Positions 8,817 through 17,397 of a DNA stretch of 64,000 nucleotides are shown here, one piece after another. A program made the position numbers and the translations under genes. Source of the DNA: JBBECE01 sp964574935 (GTDB taxonomy: Bacteria > Pseudomonadota > Alphaproteobacteria > Rhizobiales > Devosiaceae); NCBI GenBank assembly GCA_964574935.1, contig CAZNOZ010000005.1, positions 1 through 64,000 of the forward strand, read 5' to 3'. The first letter of the stretch is position 1; the number at the start of each line of letters is the position of its first letter. Under the pieces are notes generated by a model, which was given only the letters and a program-made list of their open reading frames with translations, did not search any database and had not been told where the DNA came from.

Positions 8817-9110
8817 TGGCGACGGCGTTGCCCCGCCCGCCGAGAGCGGCGGCAGAGCAAGCACCGCTGCAAGCGATCACCGCCGCAAGTCGGAGCCGGG
8901 GCCCGCTGCCGGCCCTCGCGCGCGCGCGCAAATTAACAGTACAAGGGCCAACGGGCGGCCGGTGCGAGCGCCGGCAACCGTGCCTTGGCGGCCGCGAGCG
9001 GGGTGGCGGCGGGACAGTTTTACGAGGCGGGGCTGGATTATTTGCCATTTGTTCACCATTCCGCGCGATCATGCGTTCAGTGTTCAGTAACCAAAGCGTC
9101 GAGAACAGCC

Positions 9111-9566
9111 ATGTCGCCCAAGAGCCTCGTTCGTGTTTCAGTGCTGGCGTTGATTATCGGCCTCGGGGCTCCCGTGGCGCAGGCCGCCGAGCCAACCGGT
9201 GACGTCTCCGTGACCATGAACATGGCGCGGGTGCTCAAGCTGCCGACGCCGGCCGGCACGGTGATCATCGGCAATCCCGGGGTCGCCGACGTGACCATCC
9301 AGGATCCGACAACCCTTGTGTTGACCGGCAAGAGCTACGGCACCACCAATCTCATCGCCATCGACTCCGACGGCAACGCCATCGTCGACCTGGTGGTCGA
9401 GGTGACCAAGGGCTCGCCGGATCTGGTAACGGTCTATTGGGGCCTGTCGCGGACCTCGATGGCCTGCGCACCCGAGTGCCAGCCGGTTATCATGGTCGGC
9501 GACGACACCGGGTACACCGCCAACGCCATCTCCTCCTCCTCGCTGGTGGAAGGCGCGGCCAACTAG
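9111..9566 (+). CDS. Secretin N-domain pilus assembly protein
   Basis: 151-residue periplasmic protein. A signal peptide (LVRVSVLALIIGLGAPVAQA) is followed by a domain matching the T2SS/T3SS pilus-formation N-terminal domain found at the start of CpaC: ARVLKLPTPAGTVIIGNPGV and TTLVLTGKSYGTTNLIAID. The tail carries SMACAPECQPVIMVGDD. It resembles the N-terminal part of a secretin without the channel domain. The ATG at 9111 was chosen because it places a signal peptide at the N-terminus; earlier in-frame starts do not. First gene of the plus-strand pilus group; possibly a substitute for a missing assembly factor. Confidence 0.85.
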   Translation: MSPKSLVRVSVLALIIGLGAPVAQAAEPTGDVSVTMNMARVLKLPTPAGTVIIGNPGVADVTIQDPTTLVLTGKSYGTTNLIAIDSDGNAIVDLVVEVTKGSPDLVTVYWGLSRTSMACAPECQPVIMVGDDTGYTANAISSSSLVEGAAN

Positions 9567-9569
9567 GCC

Positions 9570-9584
9570 TTAACCAACCTTTTA
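9570..9584 (+). promoter_or_regulatory. CtrA-like site upstream of the TadE-like genes
   Basis: TTAA, seven bases, TTTA: one mismatch from the CtrA box TTAA-N7-TTAA. It begins 4 nt after the preceding stop codon and about 117 nt before the TadE-like start. It parallels the site upstream of flp. Evidence is the motif and position only. Confidence 0.33.
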
Positions 9585-9686
9585 CTTCGATGCCGCCATC
9601 GCTCGAATTGCGCCCAATCGCGCAAGGCGGCGGTAATCATTGGCGCGCTAGTGTGGCCGCGAATTCGAAGGAATCGGTGCTTCAGT

Positions 9687-10232
9687 ATGTCTGTTCTGGC
9701 CCGCATCCGGCGCCGTGCAAAGCGCTCAAAAGCCAACCGTCTCGCCCGCGACGAGTCCGGCGCGACGATGATCGAGTTCGGCGTTCTGGCCGTGCCGTTC
9801 TTCGCCATCATCGGCGCGACCCTGGAGACGGCGCTGGTGTTTCTCGCCACCCAGGTACTCGACTCGGCGGTGCATGACGCCTCGCGCCTGATCCGCACGG
9901 GCCAGGCCCAAAGCGCGGAATTCACCCTGCCGGACTTCAGGGCAGCGGTGTGCGACCACGTCTTCGGTCTCATCGACTGCGACCAGATGAAGATCAAGGT
10001 CCACACGATCGACACCTTCGCCGACGTCACCTACGAGGCGCCGGTGGACGAGGACGGCGACTGGACGATCATCGAGGACTACAACGACGGTATCGCCAGC
10101 TCGATCATCTTCGTCGAGGTCTATTACAAGTGGCCGACGCTTCTGAACATCTTCGGCTTCGACCTCGCCGACCAGCCTGACGGCACCCGGCTGCTGGGCG
10201 CCTCTCGCGTGTTCAAGAACGAGCCCTTCTGA
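9687..10232 (+). CDS. tadE: TadE-like minor pilin / pseudopilin
   Basis: 181 residues with the TadE signature: a short basic leader, then DESGATMIEFGVLAVPFFAI, a type IV pilin-like motif with Glu after the hydrophobic start that would be processed by CpaA. The rest is an extracytoplasmic domain with a Cys pair (VCDHVFGLIDC). TadE-family proteins are minor components needed for Flp pilus formation. The ATG at 9687 is preferred over an in-frame GTG at 9651 because of the GAAGGA element upstream and the leader length. Its stop overlaps the next start (TGATG). Confidence 0.9.
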   Translation: MSVLARIRRRAKRSKANRLARDESGATMIEFGVLAVPFFAIIGATLETALVFLATQVLDSAVHDASRLIRTGQAQSAEFTLPDFRAAVCDHVFGLIDCDQMKIKVHTIDTFADVTYEAPVDEDGDWTIIEDYNDGIASSIIFVEVYYKWPTLLNIFGFDLADQPDGTRLLGASRVFKNEPF

Positions 10233-10810
10233 TGGCCCCCCTTCCCTATTCCCTCAAACGTGTGCTCGCCCGCGTCCGCGGCTTTTCGGGCAACAACCGC
10301 GCCATCGCGGCGGTGGAGTTCGCGCTCATCCTGCCGTTCATGCTGGTTTTGTACATGGGCTCGGTGGAACTGAGCCAGGCGGTCTCGGTGGACCGCAAGC
10401 TGTCGGTTGTGGCCGGTGCGCTGGGCGATCTGGTGGCGCGGGTGGAGGACGAGCTGCCCGAGGACACCCTCGACGACTATTTCGCCGCCGCCCAGGCCGT
10501 CATGCGGCCCTACGACACGGGCGCGCTGAAACAGGCGATCACCTGCGTGCATGTGGACGAGTACGGCGTCACTTCGGTGGCGTGGAGCTTCGGCTACAAC
10601 GGCGCGACGCCGCACGACGAAGACGCCACCTACGACCTGCCCACCGAGATGACGGATCTGGTCAGCGACGGGTACGTGATCGTGGCCGAGGCGCAGTACT
10701 CCTACCAGCCGCTGATGGGCTACTTCTTCGAGGACCCCTTCAATATGTACAAGGAGTTCTTCTACCTGCCGCGGCACTCCGATTTCATCGATGTGACTTC
10801 GCCCTCGTGA
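10232..10810 (+). CDS. TadE/TadF-like pilus protein
   Basis: 192 residues. It has the same layout as its neighbour: a basic N-terminus, RAIAAVEFALILPFMLVLYM as pseudopilin-type hydrophobic segment with the conserved Glu, then a periplasmic domain rich in acidic and aromatic residues. Translation starts on the ATG that shares its A with the upstream TGA. Probably a second minor pilin (TadF/TadG-like); assignment among TadE, TadF and TadG is not certain from sequence alone. Confidence 0.85.
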   Translation: MAPLPYSLKRVLARVRGFSGNNRAIAAVEFALILPFMLVLYMGSVELSQAVSVDRKLSVVAGALGDLVARVEDELPEDTLDDYFAAAQAVMRPYDTGALKQAITCVHVDEYGVTSVAWSFGYNGATPHDEDATYDLPTEMTDLVSDGYVIVAEAQYSYQPLMGYFFEDPFNMYKEFFYLPRHSDFIDVTSPS

Positions 10811-10898
10811 TCCGAGCGCCGGGGCGCCGGGTCGCGCCCCTGCCGCCACATCTACCCGATACCGCCCCCGCGAATTCGGCGCCCGCACAACCGCGGCG

Positions 10899-11537
10899 CT
10901 AGAGCGTGATCATCGGCCCGCCGGCAGCGGCGGCGTCGGCACGGTCATGGGTGACCAGAAGCACCGGCAGTTGGCGCTCGCGGGCGAGCTCGAAGACGAA
11001 CTTGCGCACCGAATCGCGGCGGTCGGCATCGAGCTTGGAGAAGGGCTCGTCGAGCAAAAGCGCGCAGGGCTCGGCCAGGAGCACCCGCAGCAAGGCGACC
11101 CGGGCCTGCTGACCGCCGGAAAGGGTGGCGGGATCGCGCGGCCCCAGCTCTCCCATCCCGAAGCTTTCGAGGAACCCGCTGACCCGGGTGCCGCGCTCTG
11201 CGCGGCTGCCGCCGGCGGGCAGCGCGTAGAGCAGATTGCCCTCGACCGACATGTGGGGGAACAGGAGCGGATCCTGGAACAGCATGCCGACCTGCCGGCG
11301 CTCGGCGGGCATGGCGGTGACGTCGACGCCGTCGAGGACGACGCGGCCGGTGGCGTCGAAGGCCGGGGGCAGAAACCCGGCGACGAAGTTGAGGAGCGTC
11401 GTCTTGCCGGACCCGGACTCTCCCATGACGGTGAGCACCTCACCGGGGGCGATCTTGTGGCTGAGGGCGACGATGCGCCGACCGTCGAGCTGGATATCGA
11501 CATCGTTGAGATCGAGGCCGATGGCGTGCCGCTTCAT
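10899..11537 (-). CDS. ynjD: ABC transporter ATP-binding protein, YnjD-like
   Basis: 212-residue cytoplasmic ATPase. Walker A is GESGSGKTTLLN, the signature motif LSGGQQARVALLRVLL, Walker B ALLLDEPFSKLD and the switch His in LLVTHDRADA. It partners with the double-length permease and the binding protein just upstream. The ATG at 11537 overlaps the permease stop by 4 nt (ATGA); a longer frame exists upstream but lies inside the permease gene. Family resemblance is to YnjD/ThiQ-type importers; the substrate is not known. Confidence 0.88.
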   Translation of the reverse strand: MKRHAIGLDLNDVDIQLDGRRIVALSHKIAPGEVLTVMGESGSGKTTLLNFVAGFLPPAFDATGRVVLDGVDVTAMPAERRQVGMLFQDPLLFPHMSVEGNLLYALPAGGSRAERGTRVSGFLESFGMGELGPRDPATLSGGQQARVALLRVLLAEPCALLLDEPFSKLDADRRDSVRKFVFELARERQLPVLLVTHDRADAAAAGGPMITL

Positions 11538-13228
11538 GTCCAGGCTCCCGCGCCCCTGAGCGCGCGGCGGCGGCGATACAGAATCGCCGGAATCCACGCC
11601 GCGGCCACGAAGGCAACGATGGGCAGGGCCGACTGGATGAGCGCGAAGGCGCCGAGCACCCGCCGGTCGCCGCCGGCGGCGAGCGCCACGGCCTCGGTCG
11701 TCACGGTCGGCAGCCGGCCGGCACCGATCATCAGGGTCGGCAGATATTGCGCGATCGAGATCGCGAAGCCGAACGCAAACGCGGTCAGGATCGCCCGCAA
11801 CATCATCGGCAAACGGATGGTGAAAAAGGCCCGGGCGGGCGACTTGCCAAGGCTCCGGGCGACCGAAAGATAGCGGCCGTCAAAAGCGGCATAGGGGTCG
11901 GCGAGCGCCAGGTAGACATAGGGGATGACGAAGACCAGATGGGCCACCACCACCGCCCAGAAGGTGCCGTCGATACCGGCCCGCAATACCAGCAGGATCA
12001 GACCGAACAAAAACGAGATCTGGGGCACGATCAGCGGAATATACAACAGCGCCAGCACCCGCTGGGTGGGTGTGATGCCGCGCCGATAGGCGTTCTCGAC
12101 CGCGCCGAGCACCAGCAACACGGCGATGGCGGCCGACGTCAAACCGATCTGGACCGCCGTCAGGGTCGGATGGCCGATCATCCCGGCGTGGCGCATCCAG
12201 TGCTTGAACGTGAGCATGTCGGGCAAGGCGTCGGGGAACTGCCAGAGCCCGGCCACCGACCACAGCGCCAAAACGACGACGCCGCCGATCACAAGCAGCG
12301 CCGAGGCGCCGATGCCGCCCAGGGAAGCGAGGCGCAGCGCGCGATCGCGCGGCAGGCGCCAGCCGCGGGTGAGAATCGAACGCCCGAGGGCGGCGACCGC
12401 CCGTTCGCCGAGCCACCATGTGACAAGCGCACCGCCGGTGACCGCCAATTGCAGCATGGCACCGGCGGCGGCGGTGAATCTGAGCGTGAGGTCAGGGTCG
12501 TACTGCCATCTGAGGATCTGTACGGCCAGCGGCGGCGGGGCGGTCGGCCCGAGTATGATCGCGACGTCGACGACCGAGGTGGCGTAGGCGACGACGGCGT
12601 ACACGGGCAGCCTGATCTGGGCGTAGACGGAAGGAAACACGGTGCTCAGCCAGCCCCAGACCCGGCCGTAGCCGAGCGAGCGCGCGGCCCGGATGCGCCG
12701 GGGGGCGTCGGATTGGGGCAGCGCGGAGAGCGTCATCAGCAACAGGAACGGGATCTCCTTGATCACCAGGCCGGCGAGCAAAGCGAACCCGGCCGGATCG
12801 TTGACGATCAGCCAGTCCGGGGGCTGGGCGAAGCCGGTGGCCCATGGCGAGACCAGCCGCACCAGCCAGCCCGACGGCGCGATCAGAAACGCCAGGCCGA
12901 TGGCGACGGCCGCGTGGGGAACCGCGAACAGGGGCGCGGTGGCCGAGGCAAGCCGGGCGAACCACCGCGTGCCCCACCAGCCGGCCAGAAACAACACCAC
13001 CAGCACCAGGGAAATCGCCGAGGTCGCCAGCCCCGTCCAGTAGCTGATCCAGGCGGAGCGGGCGAACCCGGGCGCCATCGCCGCCTGGTCGAACCAGTGC
13101 AGGGTCACCTGTTCTCCGCCGAGCACCGGCAGGTATCCCAGCGCCGGGGCGACAATGCCCGCCAGACCGGCGAGAACCGGACCGATCAGAATGGTCAGGA
13201 TGACGACGGGCACGAGGCGCAGCAACAT
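11534..13228 (-). CDS. ynjC: ABC transporter permease, YnjC-like (fused double permease)
   Basis: 564-residue integral membrane protein made of two permease halves, each with about six hydrophobic segments, like ThiP, FbpB or YnjC. EAA-type loops are visible near RRIRAARSLGYGRVWGWLS (first half) and LSVARSLGKSPARAFFTIRL (second half). A single polypeptide therefore forms the whole channel. It lies between the binding protein (35-nt gap) and the ATPase (4-nt overlap). Thiamine and iron transporters share the fold, but the binding protein points to YnjBCD. Confidence 0.88.
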   Translation of the reverse strand: MLLRLVPVVILTILIGPVLAGLAGIVAPALGYLPVLGGEQVTLHWFDQAAMAPGFARSAWISYWTGLATSAISLVLVVLFLAGWWGTRWFARLASATAPLFAVPHAAVAIGLAFLIAPSGWLVRLVSPWATGFAQPPDWLIVNDPAGFALLAGLVIKEIPFLLLMTLSALPQSDAPRRIRAARSLGYGRVWGWLSTVFPSVYAQIRLPVYAVVAYATSVVDVAIILGPTAPPPLAVQILRWQYDPDLTLRFTAAAGAMLQLAVTGGALVTWWLGERAVAALGRSILTRGWRLPRDRALRLASLGGIGASALLVIGGVVVLALWSVAGLWQFPDALPDMLTFKHWMRHAGMIGHPTLTAVQIGLTSAAIAVLLVLGAVENAYRRGITPTQRVLALLYIPLIVPQISFLFGLILLVLRAGIDGTFWAVVVAHLVFVIPYVYLALADPYAAFDGRYLSVARSLGKSPARAFFTIRLPMMLRAILTAFAFGFAISIAQYLPTLMIGAGRLPTVTTEAVALAAGGDRRVLGAFALIQSALPIVAFVAAAWIPAILYRRRRALRGAGAWT

Positions 13229-13263
13229 CGCTCGGGTCCGCTATGGCCGGAGGGGGCGCGCGG

Positions 13264-14502
13264 TCACGGGCTCGTGCCGGCGAGGAAACGGCGCGCCCAT
13301 TCGGCCTCCAGGGGCTCGATCCAGCTCGGATCGGGCTCGCGCAGGGTGGGGCCGAGTTCCACCGTGCTCAGCGTCGCCGGCCCGCGCTCGAGGGTATCGA
13401 ACAGGGCCCGGTCGGCGGGCGTCAACCGGTCGAGGGCGAGCACGGTGGGGTCGCCCCAGATCATTTCGTCGGCCTTGCGGGCCTGGGCCAGGGGCGACAG
13501 CAGGAAATCGGCGACGACCATGGCGGCGGCCCTGGCGGAGGCGTTGAAGGGGATGGTCACGAAGTGGGCGTTGCCGAGAGATCCGTAGTCGAGAACGAAG
13601 GAGCGAACGGTGGGCGGCAGCTCGGCCATGCGGATCGAAGAGGACGCCTCGGCGGGGTTGAAGGTCATGGCGATGTCGATCTCGGCGTCGGCGAGCAGCG
13701 TTTTCAGGTGCGTGGTGTCGGTGGCGTAGACCCGTCCCGATCGCCACAGATCGGGGCGCAACCGCTCCAGATACGCCCACAAGGGGGCGGTGACGGCGTC
13801 GAAGTCGGCCTCGGCGACATTGCGGGTGAGGATTTCGGGGTCGTCGATGAGCCCGTACAGCACCTGTTTGAGGAAGGTGGTGCCGATGAAGTTGGGCGGG
13901 GCGGCGTAGGTGAAACGGCCGGGATTGGCGGCGACGAATTCGGCCAGCGCCTCGAGCGTCGCCGGCAGTTCGGGAACGCGAGCGGTGTCGGCATAGAAGG
14001 TCAGCTGGGCGAGCCCCCAGGGGCTCTCCTGGCCGTCGACGGGAACGGTGAAATCGAACTTGAGCGCCGGATTGGCTTCGGTGTCGACCAGCGCGTGATT
14101 GGGGAGCCTGTCGGCCCAGTTGTCGGCGATCAGCAGACCCTGGCGTTTGAGGGAGGCGAAATTCTCGCCGTTGACCCAAATGAGGTCCACCGAGCCGTTT
14201 TCGGTGCGCCCGGCGGCCTTTTCGGCGACCACGCGCGAGACCGCTTCGGCGGTATCGGAGAGCCGGACATGGGTGAGGGTAATGCCGTAACGGGCGGCGA
14301 CTTCGTCGCCGACCCAGGCGATGTAGTCGTTGATCGCCGGGGCGCCGCCCCAGGCGTGGAAGAAAACGTGCTCGCCGCGCGCCTGGTCGAGCATCGCGCT
14401 CCAGTCGGCCGGGTCGGGCTCGGCGGCGAGCGTCGGCTGCGCCGTGGCGACCAGGATCGCCAGGGTGACCGGCATCGCCAGGCTGACAAAGGCGCGGCGC
14501 AT
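13264..14502 (-). CDS. ynjB: ABC transporter substrate-binding protein, YnjB-like
   Basis: 412-residue periplasmic binding protein. The signal peptide is RRAFVSLAMPVTLAILVATA ending near PTLAAEP. The mature N-terminus has VFFHAWGGAPAINDYIAWVG and VDLIWVNGENFASLKRQGLL, hallmarks of the YnjB family of extracellular solute-binding proteins. AAAGGAGAA lies 5 nt upstream of the ATG at 14502, which decides the start. First gene of ynjBCD. The natural ligand of this family is not established; no thiamine riboswitch motif precedes the gene. Confidence 0.88.
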   Translation of the reverse strand: MRRAFVSLAMPVTLAILVATAQPTLAAEPDPADWSAMLDQARGEHVFFHAWGGAPAINDYIAWVGDEVAARYGITLTHVRLSDTAEAVSRVVAEKAAGRTENGSVDLIWVNGENFASLKRQGLLIADNWADRLPNHALVDTEANPALKFDFTVPVDGQESPWGLAQLTFYADTARVPELPATLEALAEFVAANPGRFTYAAPPNFIGTTFLKQVLYGLIDDPEILTRNVAEADFDAVTAPLWAYLERLRPDLWRSGRVYATDTTHLKTLLADAEIDIAMTFNPAEASSSIRMAELPPTVRSFVLDYGSLGNAHFVTIPFNASARAAAMVVADFLLSPLAQARKADEMIWGDPTVLALDRLTPADRALFDTLERGPATLSTVELGPTLREPDPSWIEPLEAEWARRFLAGTSP

Positions 14503-14578
14503 GAGGTTCTCCTTTCCACCGGGGCTTTCATCCCAGCAAAGCCGCTGGCCGCCCCCGGTCAACACAAATCGGCCTCAA

Positions 14579-14596
14579 GGGCGCGTGAAAGCGCCC
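14579..14596 (-). terminator. Possible terminator hairpin after coxG-like gene
   Basis: A 6-bp perfect stem GGGCGC/GCGCCC with a 6-nt loop begins 9 nt past the CoxG-like stop. No clear T-run follows on the minus strand, so it may be a weak terminator or a 3'-end stabilising hairpin. Confidence 0.4.
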
Positions 14597-14605
14597 TGCC
14601 CGCCC

Positions 14606-15085
14606 CTAGCCACCGCCGGGCGCGTCGTGGCGGAGCGGGGTGGAGCCGGCGTCGATGGCGGCGGCGAATCGGTCGAAGAAGCGGTCGATGACCCCCTGGG
14701 CGGCGCCCCCCACCACGGTGGCGCCCAACCGGGCAATGGCGCTATCGACCTCCCCTTTGGCGAGGAATGCGAGCTCGGTGCCGTCGGGGTGATCGGCGAG
14801 ATTCACATCCGCCGAGCCGCGCGCCCCACCCATCCAGCCGGCACGGCCCTTGCCGGACAGTGTATAGCGCTCGGCCACGATGATATCGGAGAGCCAAAGC
14901 GTGCCCTCGATTTTGAGCTGCATGGGACCGATTGTCGCCTTCATGGCGACCTCGAGCTCGGAATCGGAGGTCCATTCGATGCGCTCGCAGCCCCGGATGC
15001 AGGACTTGAGCACGCCGACGTCGTTGAGCGCCTCCCAGACCCGCATGCGCGGGGCGGTGAGCGCGTAGCGTCCGGCGAACTGCAC
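14606..15085 (-). CDS. CoxG-like SRPBCC carbon monoxide dehydrogenase accessory protein
   Basis: 159 residues with the CoxG/SRPBCC pattern from the start: QFAGRYALTAPRMRVWEALN, LKSCIRGCERIEW, then ARGSADVNLADHPDGTELAF and a C-terminal amphipathic helix VIDRFFDRFAAAID. CoxG members recruit or mature Mo-dependent CO dehydrogenase-like enzymes at the membrane, but no cox structural genes are in this window. The GTG at 15085 is chosen because the family begins at this point; an ATG at 15172 would add 29 residues without family resemblance and has no ribosome binding site. Confidence 0.75.
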   Translation of the reverse strand: MQFAGRYALTAPRMRVWEALNDVGVLKSCIRGCERIEWTSDSELEVAMKATIGPMQLKIEGTLWLSDIIVAERYTLSGKGRAGWMGGARGSADVNLADHPDGTELAFLAKGEVDSAIARLGATVVGGAAQGVIDRFFDRFAAAIDAGSTPLRHDAPGGG

Positions 15086-15231
15086 TAGTGGGGCCCGGAG
15101 ATTGGCATCTGGGGCTTTACCTGCGGCTTTTTGGCACCAATATCTGGCAAATAGACCGTAGGCGGTCCGCATTCAATTGTCAGCGGCGGACCAAGCGGGG
15201 ATCATCGAAGCAACAAGCCGGGAGGACTGTC

Positions 15232-16422
15232 ATGGCGGACCAGGCAATCGACAAACCACTGCAATATCTGGACAAGGCGATGAGCGCCATCCGGGACCTC
15301 GGGCTGTGGCCGGAGGTTGTCGAGGAGCAGCCGATCACCGGCCTTCTGCAGGAGATCACGGCCCTTGACGAGACCAGGATCGTGTTGATCGGGCGGACGC
15401 TGAACCAGGCTTCGACCTTCAACGACGTGGTGCGCGAGCAGGTCGCCTCGATGCGGATCGGCGACCGCTACGAGGACATCACGAAGGGGTTCGACTCCAT
15501 CCGGGACGACGCCAAGGGTCTGGTGGACCAGCTTGACGACTCCAAGATCGACCTTCTGGAGCGCGCCTCGAACATCTGGATGAAGATCTCGCGCGGCGAC
15601 ATCGCGACGCGCTTCAACTCCATCCGCGACACCTATCTGGACGTCTCCAAGGACACCAAGGACCAGATCGACCGCGAGACCACGATTCTCGAGGCCTATC
15701 GCGACTTCCGGGGGGCGCTGAAGCAGTCTGAGGTGATGGCGCTCGAGGTGCTGGAGACCGCCAAGGCGAAGCTCGAGGAGCGCCGCAAGGCGCTGGCGGC
15801 GGCGTCCGGAGACCTCGAATCGTTCACCGACGGCACCCCGGCCGACCGGGCGCGGCTGGAGATGGCCCGGGACGAGCGGATGCGCGAGATGCAGAACGAG
15901 GAGCGCCGCTACCAGATCGCCAAGGACCTGTCGGACAACCTGACGGTCTCCTACAACACCTCGGAAGTGATCATGGCGCGGCTGACGCAGACCACGAACG
16001 CCAAGGAACGGGTCTATCAGCAGTCGATCAGCTTCTTTTCGACCAACGAGACGGTGCTGACGGCGCTTTCGGCTTCGTTCACGGGCATGTTCGGGCTGCA
16101 CGAATCGACCGAAACCCTGAACGCCATGAAGGAAGGGATGTCGAAGAGCCTCGAAACGCTGGCCGAGATCGGCGACAAGGTGCATGAGGAGGCCCTGAAG
16201 GCCGGCTATGGCCCGACCATTCGCGCCGATGCGGTGCGCAAGCTGGTCGACTCCGTGGTCAACTTCCAGGAGCATTCGCAGGAGATCATCGCCGAGATGC
16301 GCAAGCTGGCGACCGAGAATTCGGCCGAAATCCGGGATGCGGTCGAGGAAGGCAAGAGGCGCCTGGCGAAGCTCGCCAGCGACGGCAACGTGCTTCTGAC
16401 GGAGGCGCGCGCCGAGGGCTAG
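15232..16422 (+). CDS. Coiled-coil protein of unknown function, TelA-like layout
   Basis: 396 residues, no signal peptide and no convincing membrane segment. It is almost wholly helical: an N-terminal region (PITGLLQEITALDETRIVLI), a long charged coiled coil (about residues 110-240), a less charged segment near 265-300 (SISFFSTNETVLTALSASF), and a final charged helix. The overall plan recalls TelA-type proteins, but that is inference from layout only. GGGAGGA lies 6 nt upstream of the ATG. It heads a compact operon with a membrane protein and a second coiled-coil protein. Confidence 0.8.
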   Translation: MADQAIDKPLQYLDKAMSAIRDLGLWPEVVEEQPITGLLQEITALDETRIVLIGRTLNQASTFNDVVREQVASMRIGDRYEDITKGFDSIRDDAKGLVDQLDDSKIDLLERASNIWMKISRGDIATRFNSIRDTYLDVSKDTKDQIDRETTILEAYRDFRGALKQSEVMALEVLETAKAKLEERRKALAAASGDLESFTDGTPADRARLEMARDERMREMQNEERRYQIAKDLSDNLTVSYNTSEVIMARLTQTTNAKERVYQQSISFFSTNETVLTALSASFTGMFGLHESTETLNAMKEGMSKSLETLAEIGDKVHEEALKAGYGPTIRADAVRKLVDSVVNFQEHSQEIIAEMRKLATENSAEIRDAVEEGKRRLAKLASDGNVLLTEARAEG

Positions 16423-16457
16423 ATGCGGGCGCCAACCTCCGGGCCGGATAGGCTGTC

Positions 16458-17393
16458 ATGAGCGAGGACACCCAGGGCACGCTGCCCCTCGATGACGTCA
16501 TGCTGGCGATGGACGTGGTCGACACGCTGCGCCACCGCCAGGATCTCGTCGAGCGCGAACTCAAAGAGGACCAGCGCGCCGCGACGCTGATCGGCAAGCT
16601 GCGCGACATCTACGCCGACCAGGGCATCGACGTGCCCGATCACATCCTCAAGGAAGGGGTCGACGCGCTGGCCGAAAGCCGGTTCGTCTACACGCCGCCG
16701 CGGCGCGGTTTGCGGACGGCGCTGGCGCGCCTTTATGTGAGCCGCGGACGCTGGGGAGCCACGCTGGTGGCCATCGTGGTCGCGATCGGGCTGGTGCTGG
16801 CGGCCTATCAGTTCGCTTACCGGCCCTTTGTCGCCTCGCAGCAGGCGGCGCTCGAGCAACATTTGTCCGAGGGACTGCCGGCGCAGATGGATGCGCTTTA
16901 TGCGACCATCTACCGCGAGACAAAGGTGCAGGAAGCGGTCCGGCAGGCCGAGGAGATCCGGACGCAGGGCAAATCGGCGGCGGCGGCCGGCGAGTTGGAA
17001 CGGGCCGAGGCGGCGGTCAACGACCTGAGCGCGCTGCGCGATCTTTTGCGGCTCGAGTACCGGCTGACAATCGTCAACCGTCCGGGCGTGAGGACCGGGG
17101 TGTCCACCTCGCCCGACGATATCCTGGAGGCGACCAACCGGTATCTGGTCGTTGAGGCGCTTTCCCCGGACAACGAGGTGTTGACGCTGCCGATCCTCAA
17201 CGAGGAGTCCGGTGAGGTCGAGGATGTCAGCATGTTCGCGATTCGCGTACCCGAAAACGTTTACGAGGCGATCGCACGGGACAAACAGGACGATGGAATT
17301 ATCCAGCAGAACATCGTCGGGGTGAAGCAGTTCGGCTATCTCGACGTCGACTACGTGGTGCCCGTCCTGGGCGGCGCCATTACGCGCTGGTGA
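16458..17393 (+). CDS. Membrane-anchored protein, tentatively DUF6384-like
   Basis: 311 residues. A cytoplasmic N-terminal segment begins DDVMLAMDVVDTLRHRQDLV and is helical. One strong membrane segment follows at about residues 99-120 (GATLVAIVVAIGLVLAAYQF). The rest is a probably periplasmic domain, first a helical hairpin (about 130-195), then a beta-rich part (LTIVNRPGVRTGVSTSPDD ... VPENVYEAIARDKQDDGII). I tentatively associate it with DUF6384; I cannot assign a function. It sits 35 nt after the first coiled-coil gene and 4 nt before the next. Confidence 0.8.
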   Translation: MSEDTQGTLPLDDVMLAMDVVDTLRHRQDLVERELKEDQRAATLIGKLRDIYADQGIDVPDHILKEGVDALAESRFVYTPPRRGLRTALARLYVSRGRWGATLVAIVVAIGLVLAAYQFAYRPFVASQQAALEQHLSEGLPAQMDALYATIYRETKVQEAVRQAEEIRTQGKSAAAAGELERAEAAVNDLSALRDLLRLEYRLTIVNRPGVRTGVSTSPDDILEATNRYLVVEALSPDNEVLTLPILNEESGEVEDVSMFAIRVPENVYEAIARDKQDDGIIQQNIVGVKQFGYLDVDYVVPVLGGAITRW

Positions 17394-17397
17394 GCCG

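Larger units (their letters stand above)
8046..9110. other. Long intergenic region between flp and the divergent pilus genes
   Basis: About 1 kb with no gene I can support. Its left ~130 nt should hold the flp promoter. The centre (about 8580-8830) is GC-rich and carries an imperfect-to-perfect 18-nt tandem repeat interrupted by an assembly gap. The right part (8900-9110) is the leader of the divergent operon. Open frames across the repeats exist on both strands but are Arg/Pro/Ala-rich, have no ribosome binding site and look like base-composition artefacts. Confidence 0.75.

Noticed and set aside
8497..9072. Open frame on the minus strand across the tandem repeat and N gap (Pro/Arg-rich protein)
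   Set aside because: It runs through undetermined bases, has no ribosome binding site and its composition follows the GC-rich repeat; parallel open frames exist in other phases.
10124..10888. 254-codon minus-strand open frame opposite the TadE-like gene
   Set aside because: Antisense shadow; the plus-strand gene has a pseudopilin segment and coupled start.
14503..14605. TPP riboswitch upstream of the ynjB-like gene
   Set aside because: No CTGAGA/ACCTGATC-type core is found; the spacer is only about 100 nt and holds a small hairpin belonging to the upstream gene.
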